Notes: generated by a model from the letters alone, not told the origin. A DNA stretch of 64,000 bases from Anastatus disparis (GCA_017163975.1 JAFFSR010000242.1:4737001-4801000); one strand, 5' to 3'; shown: positions 24,881 through 37,310, counted from the stretch's first letter. Numbers and translations are program-made.

Positions 24881-27120
24881 TTGTCTTTAGGAAATTTTCT
24901 CTACAAGGAAACAACTGATTAGGATGGATCAATCTCCGTTCTCGTATACGACGAACCCTTTCTTCAACAATTTCTTCATCCACGATATTCGTTTTCCTTT
25001 CTTACTCTTTATACGTTTAGTTGATCGTAATCTAGAACAACTTTGTAGTCGTTCTTGAAACATTTGTGTAAGTTCGCCCAGAGAAGAGAGAGAGAGAGAG
25101 AAAAGAGAAAACTGAGTATATACATATATCTACGTATAGTTTTAGAAGGCGAATAGTCTAAGGGTTGAGAGTGGGTTCCAAGGATGACTGGAGCGCGCAG
25201 TTTAGTCGAAGGGTATAGTTCGGTCATTCGGTTTGCAAGACACGTCGGAAGCTCTTTCTCCAGCAATGTCACACTGTTTCTCCAACGTGTACATATACGT
25301 ACATACACTATAACTACCATATAGTAAAGAGAAGAGCAAGATAGAGAAGGAGAGAGAGAGAGAGAGGTACAAACCCGGAAGGTCCAGCCACGTTACTTTG
25401 GTATCAACAACAATTTCCATCGGACGTTATTCTGTTAGTGTCTTGGGTTTAGAGAGTGGTTGTGCGCATATATACGTACACGGACGAGAAGCATACACAT
25501 ACTAAAGGCCAAGTACAAAGTTGATGGCATCGATGTGTGTGCTCCCAATACCGCGGAGATGTTCTCTAGGCACTAGATATATATAGTGACTAGAGGAGAG
25601 GGTGAGTAGTCTCTCTCTTCGCTTGCTTGGCCAGTGGTCCACTTCGGAAGTGAGAGAGAGAGAGAGATAGAGAAAGATAGAGTAGTCCAGTAATTAAACA
25701 GCCACGAGGCGGCACGGGCAAATTGAATCAGTCCAAGAGACAAGGGAGCGTGGACGCAGAGGTGACGGCCAACTAGCCGCAACTATGGTTGTACATCTAT
25801 ATCTATATATAAAGCTAAAACGTAGGACCTGAGTTAAATCGGAAGGAGAGAAAAGAGGGAAGGAGCTAGTAGCGAGTTTCGCGTTCCATCTATACATATA
25901 TCTATGTATATATCTATTGGTTTCGTTCAGAATTACGAAAAGGAAGATGTACATAGGGCTGGACGTTAAAAGGGAAGAGAGGGATGGGGTATATAGAAGA
26001 GACAAGTTTATACCTGGCATGCTCTTCCGCTTGATATCTTAGGACCTTGGGAATCTACGCGCCTATTATGCATTCCGTGCCACTACGCGTCCACATCAAC
26101 TTTGTTTATAGAGAAGAGAGAAAGATCACAAGTTTACTCTGGTCTTGTTGGACTAATGTACTAATTTACAATTGGGAAGAAGAAAAGATGCATTTTTTCA
26201 TGAATATCATTGAAAAAGAAAAATAAAATTGAAGAGATGCAAAATATTGACATTGCAGTTTTCTCCATATAATTGATGATCCAAACATTTTTTAAGTATC
26301 TCTTATTATATCCTTTTACTTTGTCCAATAAAAAGAATGACAAAAATATTTAAATAAAGATAAGGATTCTGGAAAACGGTAATATCGGTAAATGTATTAA
26401 TAATATACTCTATTACATTACCTTGAACATAGATTTTTTGTTATAATATTTTTTTTTAAATAAAAAAAACTAACGCTTTACATATGAGTTAAATACTAAT
26501 TTAATTTTAACAAAATTTAATTTCATGTTTTACTATATGTTTTAATGTTAATCAAGTATGCACCGCTAAGTATAATTCAAATAAATAATTTGGTAGCCCC
26601 TGTTGCGACATGAAATAACTTTCATGATCGTTGTACGTCTTAACATATTCATTCGCAGTATTAACACAACTCATCCAAGTAACAGCGCAGCCCTCCTTTC
26701 TCTATTCAACGATGTGCTAGACAACTTGATCAAGACGACTTGGTCGCGAAGGAGAAGTAGAGCTGCCACCCTCTTGACAACGTTGCATTAACTCAGTCTT
26801 TCTCTTTCTCTCTCTATCTCTTGTCCCTTCGCTTTTGGCTAAGTGGTAAGTTTCCCCAAGATTGCATAATGTCTACGTACGCAGATGCGGTCTGTGAAAC
26901 GTCAGCTTTCGAAGTGGCTACTATATACCATTACTATACGAACAACTAAAGGGTCCAAGCACCAACCAACCAACCTTACCTTACCTCTCGACACTTCGAT
27001 GAGCTGTCGCTACTGCTGAGCTCTAGAGAACTTTGATGGTATAGTCATCTTACCAGTCTGCTCTTTGTCTTAACTTGATGAGCTCGTAACATGACATTAT
27101 GGATGAAAAAGAAAAACGTT
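24881..27120. other. Large GC/CpG-richer island
   Basis: About 2.2 kb of mixed, complex sequence with repeated (GA)n at about 25,085-25,101, 25,350-25,366 and 25,650-25,668, CT tracts near 26,800, CCAA and TTACC tandem words at about 26,960-26,985, and an AT-rich interruption at 26,160-26,590. Its higher complexity makes it one of the better places to look for regulatory sequence or non-coding exons. No frame shows a recognisable protein. Confidence 0.45.
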
Positions 27121-28800
27121 TCTTCATCGACTTACTTGTCACATTTATTTAAATATTTATGTTTCATTTTATATCAAATATTGACTTTAAATGTGAATAA
27201 TAATGTTATAAAATAAATTATGAAAAATTCTTCTTTGATATTTTCATATGATTTAAATTTTGCAATAAATCTTAAATTAGATTGGTGTAATTATTTATTC
27301 TAAAAAATTATAAAATATATTTGTCGTACAATAATTTTTGAATAATAACAATGAAATATTAAATACATAATATCTATTAAAACAACTCGAGCGATTACGA
27401 ATAAAAATGATTAAAATATAATATTTAATTAGCCATAAAAAGAATTTTGCAGTCTCTGTATAAATTTTCTAATAAACGTGCTTACATCAATACTGCTTAA
27501 AACCATCCTGAAAATCCAGCTATAAAATTTCTCCACGAAGGCTCCTTTGTGCGTCCACTTTTGTATGTACGTGACGCGTATCAAATAAACATAAAAGTCC
27601 AGTATAATAACAATAAAAATGTAAGAAAAATCAGAAATTAAAGCCCTGTAATAACCAGCCCAAAAGGCTTTACTTTCGTGCGCGCGCAAAAAAAAAAGAC
27701 AACCTCGACGATATCAATAATTCCTAACTGTCTCTGTAATATTTCGTACCGATTTTTTCCGTTGACTTTCTTTCTCATCGAAGGGCTAGTCTACGTATAC
27801 ATACACAAAAGGTTCCTTTTTTTCCACCCTTCGTTATAACCCAAAAGCACCCACCAAGCTCGCGCGTTCACTTCTTAATGAAAATATAACAGTTTCTATG
27901 CCGCGGAGTTCGTCTGGCAAAAGGCTCTTCTCTCTCTCTTTTTTTCTTCTCTCTTTCTCTCTGCAGCGCATCAACCTGACACATAAACTCTTATTATACT
28001 ATACGTTATGTGGGATAGAGTATATAAGGCTGGAAAAGGGGGAGGAAAAAGGAGCGCTAATGGAGCCCACAAGTCAGACCAGTGTACTGGGGCGCTCTGG
28101 TATCGGGCGCGTTGCAGCCGCTACTACTACTACTACTGCCGTCTACTTATTTTATATTTAACCGTCATAAAGAAGAAGCTACTTACCGGACGAAGCTATC
28201 TTACTATGCGTGGGGATATTTAATATTATATTGTTTTTTTTCTTTCTTATTTCTTTTTAAGCTTCACTTAAATAATCGTCACCTCCTTTCTGTATGCGTG
28301 AGACGTGTCAGCGTCGTTTACATTGTCAGTCTGAAGATAAAATTGGCTAAAAACTTTTTCAGTTTATCCAGACATCCTTGGCTTCGTAATCTTTATGAAG
28401 ATGTTTATGTAGTTGTGGTTCATAAAGAGTAGTTTACTTGATGTGAAAAATTATGTTTTGCGCTCATGTTGGATATTTTTCGTTATGCAAGGATTTCGTG
28501 TGTACGTGGATTGAATGTTCATAAAAAAAGAGATCAAATTAGTATTGCGATGAAATTTTATGGTACTTCTTTTAGTGAAAGATAAACTATCATTTTATTA
28601 ATAAGTTTTGTTTATTAAAAATACTTAAACAAATCATATTCAATTTAGTAACAATGTGCACATTGTAATCTGCGAGCAAAATAGTTTTGAAACATATAAA
28701 ACTTTTTTGAATTACTGTCGTTTGTTAAAATAGTATTGATAATCATTCGAATGGACGACCCATAAGTTAATAATAGAAGTTGAAAATTATCAGTTGACCC
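27121..28800. other. AT-rich sequence around a small CpG island
   Basis: AT-rich to 27,660. A CT/CpG-rich patch at 27,690-28,200 includes (CTA)n at 28,121-28,137 and CT tracts at 27,928-27,962, followed by AT-rich sequence. Overlapping frames at 27,898-28,432 are not recognisable proteins. Confidence 0.45.
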
Positions 28801-30720
28801 GTTAGCTTCGAATATCATTAAGACAAGCGAGGAGGGGCGAGGGCGCACATCTGCAAAGCGAAGAGTTAGTAGCTTGGGCATAGCCCCAAAGACAAGAGTA
28901 AGTAGTATAGTTAAAACAGTATAGAAGAGGAAGAGGAAGAGGATGAGAAAGTCCTCTCTCTCTCTCTCTTGTCCTATCGTCCAGAAACATTGTATCCTCC
29001 ATATTTTATGTAGAAAGGAGAGGCGTAGTAGTAGTACATATATAGGATGGAAGGTCCGAGAGATATCGATAGGAGAAAAGCTAATCGCCTTTAAGGTGGT
29101 ACGAAAAGCCTAACCTTATGGTATGTATATAGAAGAGTCTAAGGCATTGTCGGTATCGTTTGGACTAAAGCTAATTGCTCCCTTGACTCTTCCAAGTAGT
29201 GCAAGACTAGCAGGTTTTCCTCTAGATCGAGTCACCCTACCTTATACACACCTTACCTTATGCTCACGTAAGCAAGCTTTCTCTAGAAGTACGTAAAAGC
29301 TATTATATATAGAGCGAGCTGAACTAGTGAGAAAGGTAAGGGGATTTTAGTGTCTAAGGGAGTAATAACGTCTCGAGCTGTAGATTATATATACGCACAG
29401 AGTGTATATATGTGTGTGTGTCCAGTAGTATATAGAGAGAAGGCTAGTGCCCAGTTGGGTCCTCTCCGATGATGCAAAGTCCCCAAGTGTGTGCTCTCTT
29501 ACTCTATGTACAGCTTTCCGTCTTTCTCTTTCTCGCGTTCTCTCTTTGCCGACGCGTTAGCGAACATATATTAGCATTCTAAGCGACCATTATTATATGG
29601 CTAGCCAGCCAGCAGCCGCTTGCTCTCGCGCAGCCACGCCGGCAAAGCGTTAGACCGAGAGAGGAGAGCGTGTTGCGTACTTGGACGCGAAGTTTACCAA
29701 CAATTCACCAGAAGCTCCGAGAGAGAGAGAGAGAAAGCACTAGTTACGCTCTATAATGGCCCCACGGTTGCTTAATTTATCGCAGCTTATAATTAATAGC
29801 TTTGTAATTTTCATATACGCTCTCTTGTTACTCTCTCTCTCTCTCTCTTGTTTTCTCATTCTCTCTTACGCCGCTGCGAAAGAGAGGCCTGCAGAACCAT
29901 AACGAACGCGGACCTTCCCTGCGATTTATGGATGCGTTATACATTTGCTCCTTTTATATATCGATTGCAGAGTGGATTGTTTGCAGATATCAGAGATATT
30001 CATTTAGTAATATTTGTAAAGTACTTTTATGACAAAATGTACTTTATGATTATAGATGAAAATTAAAAGCTTCATAAAAATAACCATTTTTAATAATACA
30101 TTAACATATTGTATTTTAACGTTAAACGCCGTTGTAGGATATTTCCAGAAGAAATGTTGAGATTGCGATTTGAGTTAATATAGCCATTCAAAATCATCCA
30201 ACATTAGTACAAAGCAAGCTCACCGAAGCGCAATGTTTGTGGATGACAGTGTTGATGCGGGAAGCGCGCGAAGAGAGTAAAGCCTTCTTGCTTTGCCCCC
30301 CCTTTCTAACTGACTAGGATATGCGTTGTTGAAAGCCAGCGTCATATGGTGTACATAACTCGTCTAGCTCGTGGCTCTCTCTCTCTCTCTCTCTCCCGAA
30401 TGCGCTTTTCTTCCTTTGGGTGTCCGCGTGTCCGCGACTCGACGTTACCACGTCAACTCCAAATATCCGCTCCCGATTTGCCCGAGATTTCTCGGCAAAG
30501 TGAGTTTGTGTCCTGCAGATTCCATGCGGACGATTAGATTCTCTCTCACTATCCTCTCTCGGACATGTCGAAGAGAAATAAGTCGTGTAGTGTATATATA
30601 CTATATTCATGCGACCTAGTCAAGCTTTGAAAAGAGAGAGAAACTTCGAAGCTTGTTGAGTAAGAGAACTTGAAAATAGGAAACTTCAGACGATGTTTGG
30701 AGATGCTTGCTAAAGATACC
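28801..30720. other. Large GC/CpG-richer island
   Basis: Nearly 2 kb of complex sequence with CT tracts at about 28,955-28,970, 29,830-29,850 and 30,378-30,396, GA at 29,718-29,736 and (GT)n near 29,412-29,421. An AT-rich gap lies at 30,000-30,120. No frame longer than 98 codons and no recognised domain. Candidate regulatory region by composition only. Confidence 0.45.
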
Positions 30721-31383
30721 AAGTAGTTTTCGATGATACTGCATGCAATTGAGTAATTTTAATGGATATTGAAAGGTTTTGGCATATGGAGAAAAATATA
30801 AATATTTATTATAATTACGGATTTTTTAACAACAAAGGAAAATTTCAACTAATCGTTATAAATAAAGTAAAATAATACATAAATTTTATATTAATGTAAA
30901 ATTACATTCAACTCCTTAAAAAAATCCATGATTTATAGCAGTATATTTTAAAAATTTGCACGTATTTTTACAAATGTTATCAAACATTTAAAAACATTTA
31001 AGTACAAATATTAAGAAAATTATTAAAATTCTTGTTTGCGTATAAATGTAAGCGTTTACATCATCAGCTTTGACTACAGTTGTACTCAATATTATCAAAT
31101 TTTTTTTAAATTGATTGATTTTAAAGTCAATCAGTTTTAAAAGTCATCGGAATATCTGTAGTTGCATGTCGGAATGTAAGTGTAAACAAAGTAATAAAAG
31201 GGAGAAAGTACATGCATATATAAATGTGCTTCGTGATAAAGGAACGTTAAATATTAGAGGAAGATTTTTCTCTAATACGATATAATGTTTCTTCATAAGA
31301 ATTTTTCTTTTTTATAAAAGAGAGAAAAAAATAAGTATAAGAAATAGCCTTAGGGAAAATTTCCAGAGTAATTCAAATATGTA
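30721..31383. other. AT-rich stretch, no features
   Basis: AT-rich, ending at the foldback element. No gene was recognised. Confidence 0.55.
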
Positions 31384-31515
31384 TATGGTCAATGTCCCAA
31401 TAGCTACTCACGAACCTATTACTAACCGCTCAATGTTATTTAGACACGAAAAAAAATTTTTAACAGTGAGCGGCTAGTAATAGGTTCGTGAGTAGCGATT
31501 GGGACATTGACCATA
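31384..31515. mobile_element. Foldback (MITE-like) element, arms about 55 bp
   Basis: The left arm begins TATGGTCAATGTCCCAAT and the right arm ends with its reverse complement, ATTGGGACATTGACCATA. The arms match over about 55 bp (including ACTCACGAACCTATTACTA) with only a few mismatches around a loop of about 20 bp containing an A run and a T run. TA stands at both ends, so the unit may be 128 bp (31,386-31,513) with a TA duplication. It has no coding capacity. It ends about 20 bp before SINE copy 4. Confidence 0.85.
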
Positions 31516-31607
31516 CACATCAAGCTAACTTAATTAAATTTTTTTTTTATTTTATTTAACGCTATCTTCACGATGCTAATTAGCGACGGAGATCGTCAGT
31601 GTGTTTG

Positions 31608-31928
31608 CACTGAGAGAACATTGGCTCGTCTGCTGGAAACTCTAAGTACAGCCGCTGCATCGTCGATTCGTGCAGAAGCGCCACAAGATTCGGGGGCCCA
31701 GCCGTCCCAAAACGACTAATATACATCAGCTGAGTTTCTCTTTTCGTCCACCAGAGGCGCTTTTCAGATATCATAGGCGCTTTTTGTATATCATAAGCGC
31801 AAGACTAAGACGAATGCTGCACTGTTTCGGGACAGCAGCAGCACCAAATCAAAGGACGAATCAATTCATACGTTTTAGAGTTCTGCTGTACTAGTAAGTG
31901 CAGCATTTATACCAATATTCTCTCAGTG
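31608..31928. mobile_element. 321-bp non-autonomous DNA transposon inside SINE copy 4
   Basis: Begins CACTGAGAGAACATTGG and ends with the inverted counterpart CCAATATTCTCTCAGTG (16 of 17 matching). The 2-bp target duplication TG (31,606-31,607 and 31,929-31,930) is readable because the undisturbed SINE sequence is known from sister copies. The terminal motif CACTGAGA is shared with the 782-bp element at 1,739-2,520. The interior is GC-richer than the surroundings and has no transposase. It contains a 20-bp tandem (31,756-31,800). Short frames on both strands (about 60-74 codons) read through it but match nothing I know. The ends and 2-bp duplication suggest the CACTA/Mirage/Chapaev group; this is tentative. 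Confidence 0.88.
31756..31800 (+). repeat. 20-bp tandem repeat, 2.25 units
   Basis: GGCGCTTTTCAGATATCATA is followed by GGCGCTTTTTGTATATCATA and a partial third unit AGCGC, all inside the 321-bp transposon. Subterminal tandem repeats of this sort can be transposase-binding sites in DNA transposons; that role is inference. Confidence 0.8.
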
Positions 31929-32051
31929 TGTCAACAAAGCACATGTATCATATGCAGTGGTGCTTGTGTCAATCGGCCGAGAGCGGGATTCGAACTCGGA
32001 ACCTCGAGATTATGAATCCATCGCTTTACCGACTGAGCCACTGACGATCTC

Positions 32052-32500
32052 ACAAATAATTTTAAAAATTTCATTTTTATTTTTATTTGTTTAGAAAATA
32101 ACTTAAACATAAGGTAAATTGAGACACATGAAGCGCGATGATCACATCTAGTATTTTCAAAATCGATATCTCTTAATATTATATAATTATCTGTTAACAG
32201 ATAATTATAACAGAATTATTAATTATTATTATTATTATTATTATTGAATTATTAATTATTATTCTGTTATAATTATAACAGAATAATAATTATTATTCTT
32301 AAAATTATTAAAATACAAAAAGTAAATTAGAATTCTATCAATAAACTGTCGTTTAATTTTTCAAATTTTAAACAATTAAATTCTTAAATTCCATTCGTTA
32401 GTATTTAAAAAGTAGCATATAGGCTTGTACATACTTTGGACATGACTATTTTGAAAAAGAAGAAACGGCAACTTCCCTAGACTTGTTTGTTAAAAGTAAC
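32052..32500. repeat. AT palindrome cluster with (ATT)n
   Basis: A perfect 28-bp palindrome (32,182-32,209, centred on CTGTTAACAG) and a perfect 40-bp palindrome (32,253-32,292, centred on GTTATAATTATAAC) flank an (ATT)n run (about 32,221-32,246). Parts of the two palindromes are also inverted copies of each other, so several alternative cruciforms are possible. The rest is plain AT-rich sequence. Confidence 0.8.
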
Positions 32501-33410
32501 TTTAGTACAGCTCGCTTTTAATTTAGCTCGGCGAAAATTTGTTTGCTCATTCCGGCGCGAGCACTAAATTTCTATGTATATATCCGCGACACAAATTAAA
32601 TTCAGCTGACTAGAAAGGCTAGCCTTAAAAAAATCAACGATCACCGCCTAGTTTTTCCAGCCCCCTTGCCGGATACACAGATAAAAAAAAAGTTCTTCGC
32701 AAAACGCTCTTTAACATTGTATACTCGACTAAGAGTCCCTAGACATTGTGTGCTAGTGAGCAGAGCGAATTGCATTTGTTGCGTGCCCGAGACGGTATAG
32801 CAGCAGAGGCATGCCAGTAGCTTTATATACCAAGGGAGAAAGAGAAAGAGAGAGAGCGAGAGAGATACGACAGGACGCATAATATAACGGACGTGCATAA
32901 ATCCACGTGCCAGTCAACAATGTGCATAAATACTATAGCCCTTGTAACGCGTTCGCGCTTGGTACCAGCTTGGTGGTGCTAGCCACCAAAAGAGGAAAAG
33001 GGGGTCTGTATGTATATATACACAACTATACTGGTTACTCCTCGTGCAACTTCTCTCGCTTATATACACCCTCTTCCATATATACTATAACAAAAGTAGG
33101 GTGGGTGGAAAACTATGCGACGTCGCCGTTCTTCACTCTGCGGCACGACAGGCTGCGGTTATGCTCGTCAGGATACTCCTTCTCTATCTCTCTTTCTTCT
33201 TCTCTCTCTTTACTTTAGGTCAGGTTTTGCGGTGTCTCGAATGAAATTTCAAGTCGCCAGTACCTCAGCCCCTAAGTTTCTGCTTCCTTCAAGACGATCT
33301 CGCTACCTTTGGATTTGCCGACTTTGAGAAAGTTAAGTCAAATAAGTCCCCGGCGTTTAATGCACGTAATTAAACTTTCAATTGTCTTTTGCTTTATAGT
33401 ACACTATGAT
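32501..33410. other. CpG-richer island
   Basis: Complex sequence with a GA tract at 32,836-32,865 and CT tracts near 33,183-33,220. Overlapping frames of 66-103 codons at 32,907-33,327 look like chance frames in CT-rich sequence. Confidence 0.45.
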
Positions 33411-34347
33411 TCCTTATATTGTAACGAATACATTTTTTTATTTTAAAAAGATTATATTCCTTTTTTCAATGATTTCATGTTTGTTGTAACTATTAAATAA
33501 TATCATTTTTGTTTATTAAATACTTAAAATGTTAATTAATTTTTTATCTTATATTTATTTTAGCGTTAATAAAATTAAAATTAATAAAGTAACTTATTTA
33601 AAAAATTAATTATACTAATTATTTTCGTGTAAATAAAATATATATTTCTACGTGCATTACAAAAGCATAATTTTTTTATGTTAAAAAGTAATTAATATTT
33701 TTATCATAAATTTAAGTAATGTTTCAAAATAATATGAATTCCTTATTAATTAGTTGAGGTTTAATAAATTTTTCTAAAAATCAATTTCCATTAGATTAAC
33801 ATTATTACTTTGGCAAGTATTTATTTTCCAAGCATGAATTTCACGCTATAAGTAAAGAAAATTTATCTCTGCAATTAAAATATAAACAAGGACAACATTG
33901 CGATGTTAGATACATTATTTTCTTATCTAGAAAGAAAAGAGAAAAAAGCTATCAAATAAGAAATAATCAGCAAATATCTTGTAGAAAATACACAACATTG
34001 ATTTTAGCTTGAATTGAAGAAAGGGTGGTAGGAAAAAAAATAACTAAAAGACAAAAGCAAAAGCGATAAGGCTCTTAACGAGAAAGTCCAGAAGTCGCGC
34101 TAGCTCGGTCGCGCCTTGTGTTAGTCCCCAGAGAGACAACTGGTTCCAGGCTCTTTTCTTAGCTAGTTGCGTTCGCAAATACATATATACGTTTCAATCT
34201 CACCAGCCGTAATCCAAGGACGGCCAAAGGCGGTATTAGAAAAGTTTGCTACGGCTGTACATCACGACAGTTTGCTTACAGGCCGTCGCTTCCTCTTTCT
34301 ACTTACAAAATGTTTTTCCATCCGTGATATCTCTTTTAGAAAAGAGC

Positions 34348-34385
<38 letters not shown>

Positions 34386-34774
34386 TCTATCTTGTTTCAA
34401 CATATTTTTCTATCTTACAAAATTCTTTTGGATAATATTCTTTTGTTTAGATGAAATCTAGATTTTTATGAGTTTAAATAAAAAATTAATTCTATCGTTA
34501 TTTCACTTCAATCAAGTTCTTAATAAACAAAAGAATTCAGATTATTAGTTAATTTTGTTTAATTTTAAGTGAATGAAAATTTATTGAATATTTTTACAAA
34601 TGAATATCTAATAATTTACATATTTTAAATCATATGATGCTTTATTTATATAAAATAAATAATAAATTTATTTTTATTTATTTGTTATTATTAATATATT
34701 ATTCCCATATTTTTAAAAAAGAATCAATAACAGTTAAATTTTGCTCATACATAAAATATTTTCATCATTCTTCC
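33411..34774. other. AT-rich stretch with (TA)16
   Basis: AT-rich except for a GC-richer patch at 34,020-34,350 that ends in (TA)16 at 34,349-34,380. No gene was recognised. Confidence 0.55.
34349..34380. repeat. (TA)16 microsatellite
   Basis: Thirty-two bases of alternating TA. Confidence 0.95.
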
Positions 34775-34969
34775 GAGGTCGTCAGTGGCTCAGTCGGTAG
34801 AGCGATGGATTCGTAATCTCGAGGATCCGAGGTCGAATCCCGCTCTCGCCTAATTTATACAAGTACCACTGTATATTACATGTGCTTTGTTTACAAACAC
34901 ACTGACAACCTCCGTCGCTAATTAGTATCGCAACGATAGCAAAAATGCGGCGACGTTAAATAAAATTTT
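34775..34969 (+). repeat. tRNA-derived SINE, copy 5
   Basis: Head GAGGTCGTCAGTGGCTCAGTCGG, then GATGGATTCGTAATCTCGAG, and a mutated B box (GAGGTCGAATCCCG, where GTTCGA is expected). Body words GTACCACTGTATATTACATG, CTTTGTTTACAAACACACTG, CTCCGTCGCTAATTAG and GCGACGTTAAATAAAATT follow. No clear target duplication. Confidence 0.9.
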
Positions 34970-36510
34970 AAAAAATGTCTTTAATATGTTATTTGCATAT
35001 ATGATAGACTGATCTTCAATTATTTTATTTTAGTATCTTAGTATTTTATATAAATAAAGCATTGTTATAGATTTTTTTATAATTGTTCTCTTATTAAATT
35101 TAATAAATATTTATTTTAACTCAAAAATATTTATGAAATGTTCAATTTTTTAAAATATCTAATCTTATCAAACTATGATTTAAAAGTAGTTTTTAGTTCA
35201 AGATATGTTTAATAATTTAGGTAAAAATATTTTTATTTTATTACTTAACCTTAGCATTATGTTTTTTCCATTTTCTTACTTAAATTATTAAAAATTTCGA
35301 TCTAGAAAAAAATAAACGTTTGAAAAATCTGTAATTTTCTTGAGCTATTTTTAAATCTAATTACTGATTGTAAAACTTTATTACAGTTCCGATATATTTT
35401 TTTCCTCATTTTTATTATCCTCCATCAACGTGTAGTCTGAAATTTTTTTTTATTTCCTCGATCAAGCTTCGCGAAGTTTCTCTCCGCTAACATGTTTTGG
35501 TGTAGTTTAAATAAATTCTCTTACGTTAGTAGTTTTCTTATCAATCCCCATTACTCAAGCCTTTCCTTTGCAAGCAACATTCTTTTTACCTTATACGCAC
35601 TGCGCTCGTATATATCTACACACGCTATATACGAAAGAGCCTGATCCTTTTGTGACGCTGTACATCGTTTTCAACTGATCCTCGTCAGACATACTAGGAG
35701 GAGAAAAAAAAGGCAGACATCAGTGTACCGATATCAAGTTTTGCCAAGCTTGTTGCTCTTTAAGCGATAAAGTAAGAAAATGTGTGTCCCTTTTTCTCTG
35801 GACGCTGAGCTTCAATTCCAGTAAAATACTCGACTCAATAGTCTCGAGATATCAGCTAATATTCTAAAGAATTTTTTTCAATTTTCATTACTTATGATGA
35901 CTTTACTGCTTATTCTTATCTATTTACCCTTTTTTTTAACATTATCGTATTTTTGAGTAAAAATTGTTAGTTGCATACATAAAATACATTGAAATTTTTG
36001 ATACAAACTGAATATAATGTATTCGAGAAACACATGTGTAACTTCTATTCTTAAATTGATTCTTGGGAAATTCAAATAAGATTGCTTCCTGTAAGTTAAT
36101 ATTTTACGTTAAATAAAATTAATCTAACCGTCATTTGCGTTTTTGCTATAAATCATTGTAAGAAACAATTTTGATCTTTTATTAAATATAGATGAAAAAT
36201 TAAATGATGATCATTAGAAAATATTGTAATTATTTAAAATTTATTTATGAATTTTAGTAAATAATTGATGTATGAATTAGGTTATTTTTACATTCCTGAT
36301 AAAAGTATATATACATAAGAATATAATTTTTTAACAAAAAAAAAAAAAAACCCCAAACCAAGATAACAAGTTAAGAATCAGATTTATGTTTGAAAATTAA
36401 ACAAAAAATAATGTTCTCTTTCTTTTCAAAATCCACTAGCGAAAATGGAACACCAGGTCCTCTATGTCCCGTTGTTGTGGTTATCGCATATCACATGTAT
36501 CCTTTTTTTA
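34970..36510. other. AT-rich stretch with a small CpG patch
   Basis: AT-rich apart from 35,395-35,835, which is GC-richer with CpG. An A15 run lies at about 36,336-36,350. No gene was recognised. Confidence 0.5.
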
Positions 36511-36641
36511 TAGTACATTACGATACAAGTGACCTAAGTGGCACTTTATTACACGGCCGGAGTTATCGCCCGAGCGCAGCGAGGGCGATAACGTAGTGCC
36601 GTGTAATAAAGTTTCACTAAGGTCACGAGTATCGTATACTA
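36511..36641. mobile_element. Foldback element with GC-rich centre
   Basis: Left arm: TAGTACATTACGATAC, GTGACCTAAGTGGCACTTTA, TTACACGGC. The right arm is its inverted copy with few mismatches and ends GTATCGTATACTA. The centre (about 36,563-36,589) is itself an inverted pair, GTTATCGCCC / GGGCGATAAC, around GAGCGCAGCGAG, far more GC-rich than its surroundings. The whole 131 bp can fold into one long hairpin. No coding capacity; the two 60-70-codon frames through it are by-products. The outer sequence (GTAGCACGTGGGACATAAAT, about 36,647-36,666) may also belong to the element. Confidence 0.82.
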
Positions 36642-37310
36642 TTTTGTAGCACGTGGGACATAAATCCGCCAAATTAAATCTGTACTCTTCAAAATCAGTA
36701 ATAAACAAAAGCTATGCACTCCACGAATTATAATTCAAAAAATAAAAGCGAAAACTATAAAAAACCAAACACTACGCATCCTGTGAATGATAAATCGAAA
36801 AAAAGAAAAGAAAACTATAAATAAACTAAAACTAAACACTCCATGAATAATAGATCGAAAAAGAAAAAAAAAGAATATAATTTAAAAAATATACTCAAAA
36901 TGTGTAATAATAATTAATTTTTATCAATATTATTGATATTATGTGAAATTGTTTGTTGAAATCATCTTCTATGAAGTCATAAATTGAAATTTTGTTTCAC
37001 GTATGAATTAGCGTCGTAGGAGCGGTGAGGAGGTAACATGCTTAGTATAGCAATAGCAATCGTGTGTAGTAATAGGGGGTTCCCCGTAGCATTTTATAAT
37101 ACAACGCTGAAATGACTATACCTCTTCGCTTTACATGTTACGCTACTATCAATTTTAGTTTTACTAGTATCTTACTTGCTTATAATTGTTATTTAATTTG
37201 AAGAATGTTAATGTAAAAGAGTTTCAATATACTACAGCTTATTGTTATTTATGAAAATACTTTAAAAAATAGTTGACATATAAAATTATTTCTTATTATA
37301 TACGTACGTT
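36642..37310. other. AT-rich stretch with a CpG patch
   Basis: Includes three loosely repeated words built on ACTC/ATGAAT and AGATCGAAAA (36,715-36,860) and a GC-richer patch at 37,010-37,140. Possibly part of a larger composite repeat with the elements on either side. Confidence 0.4.

Larger units (their letters stand above)
31536..32051 (-). repeat. tRNA-derived SINE, copy 4, interrupted by a transposon
   Basis: On the minus strand the head is at 31,970-32,051 (GAGATCGTCAGTGGCTCAGTCGG, B box GAGTTCGAATCCCG) and the 3' body and A-rich tail at 31,536-31,607. Body words GCACCACTG, CATGTGCTTTGTTGACA and CTCCGTCGCTAATTAGCATCG are present. A 321-bp transposon splits the body at the word GTTTGTCAAC. 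Removing the insert and one copy of TG restores the family sequence found intact in copy 7. Confidence 0.9.

Noticed and set aside
26960..26985. CCAA and TTACC tandem words as telomere-like repeat
   Set aside because: Only two or three units, not the TTAGG/CCTAA insect motif, and surrounded by ordinary complex sequence.
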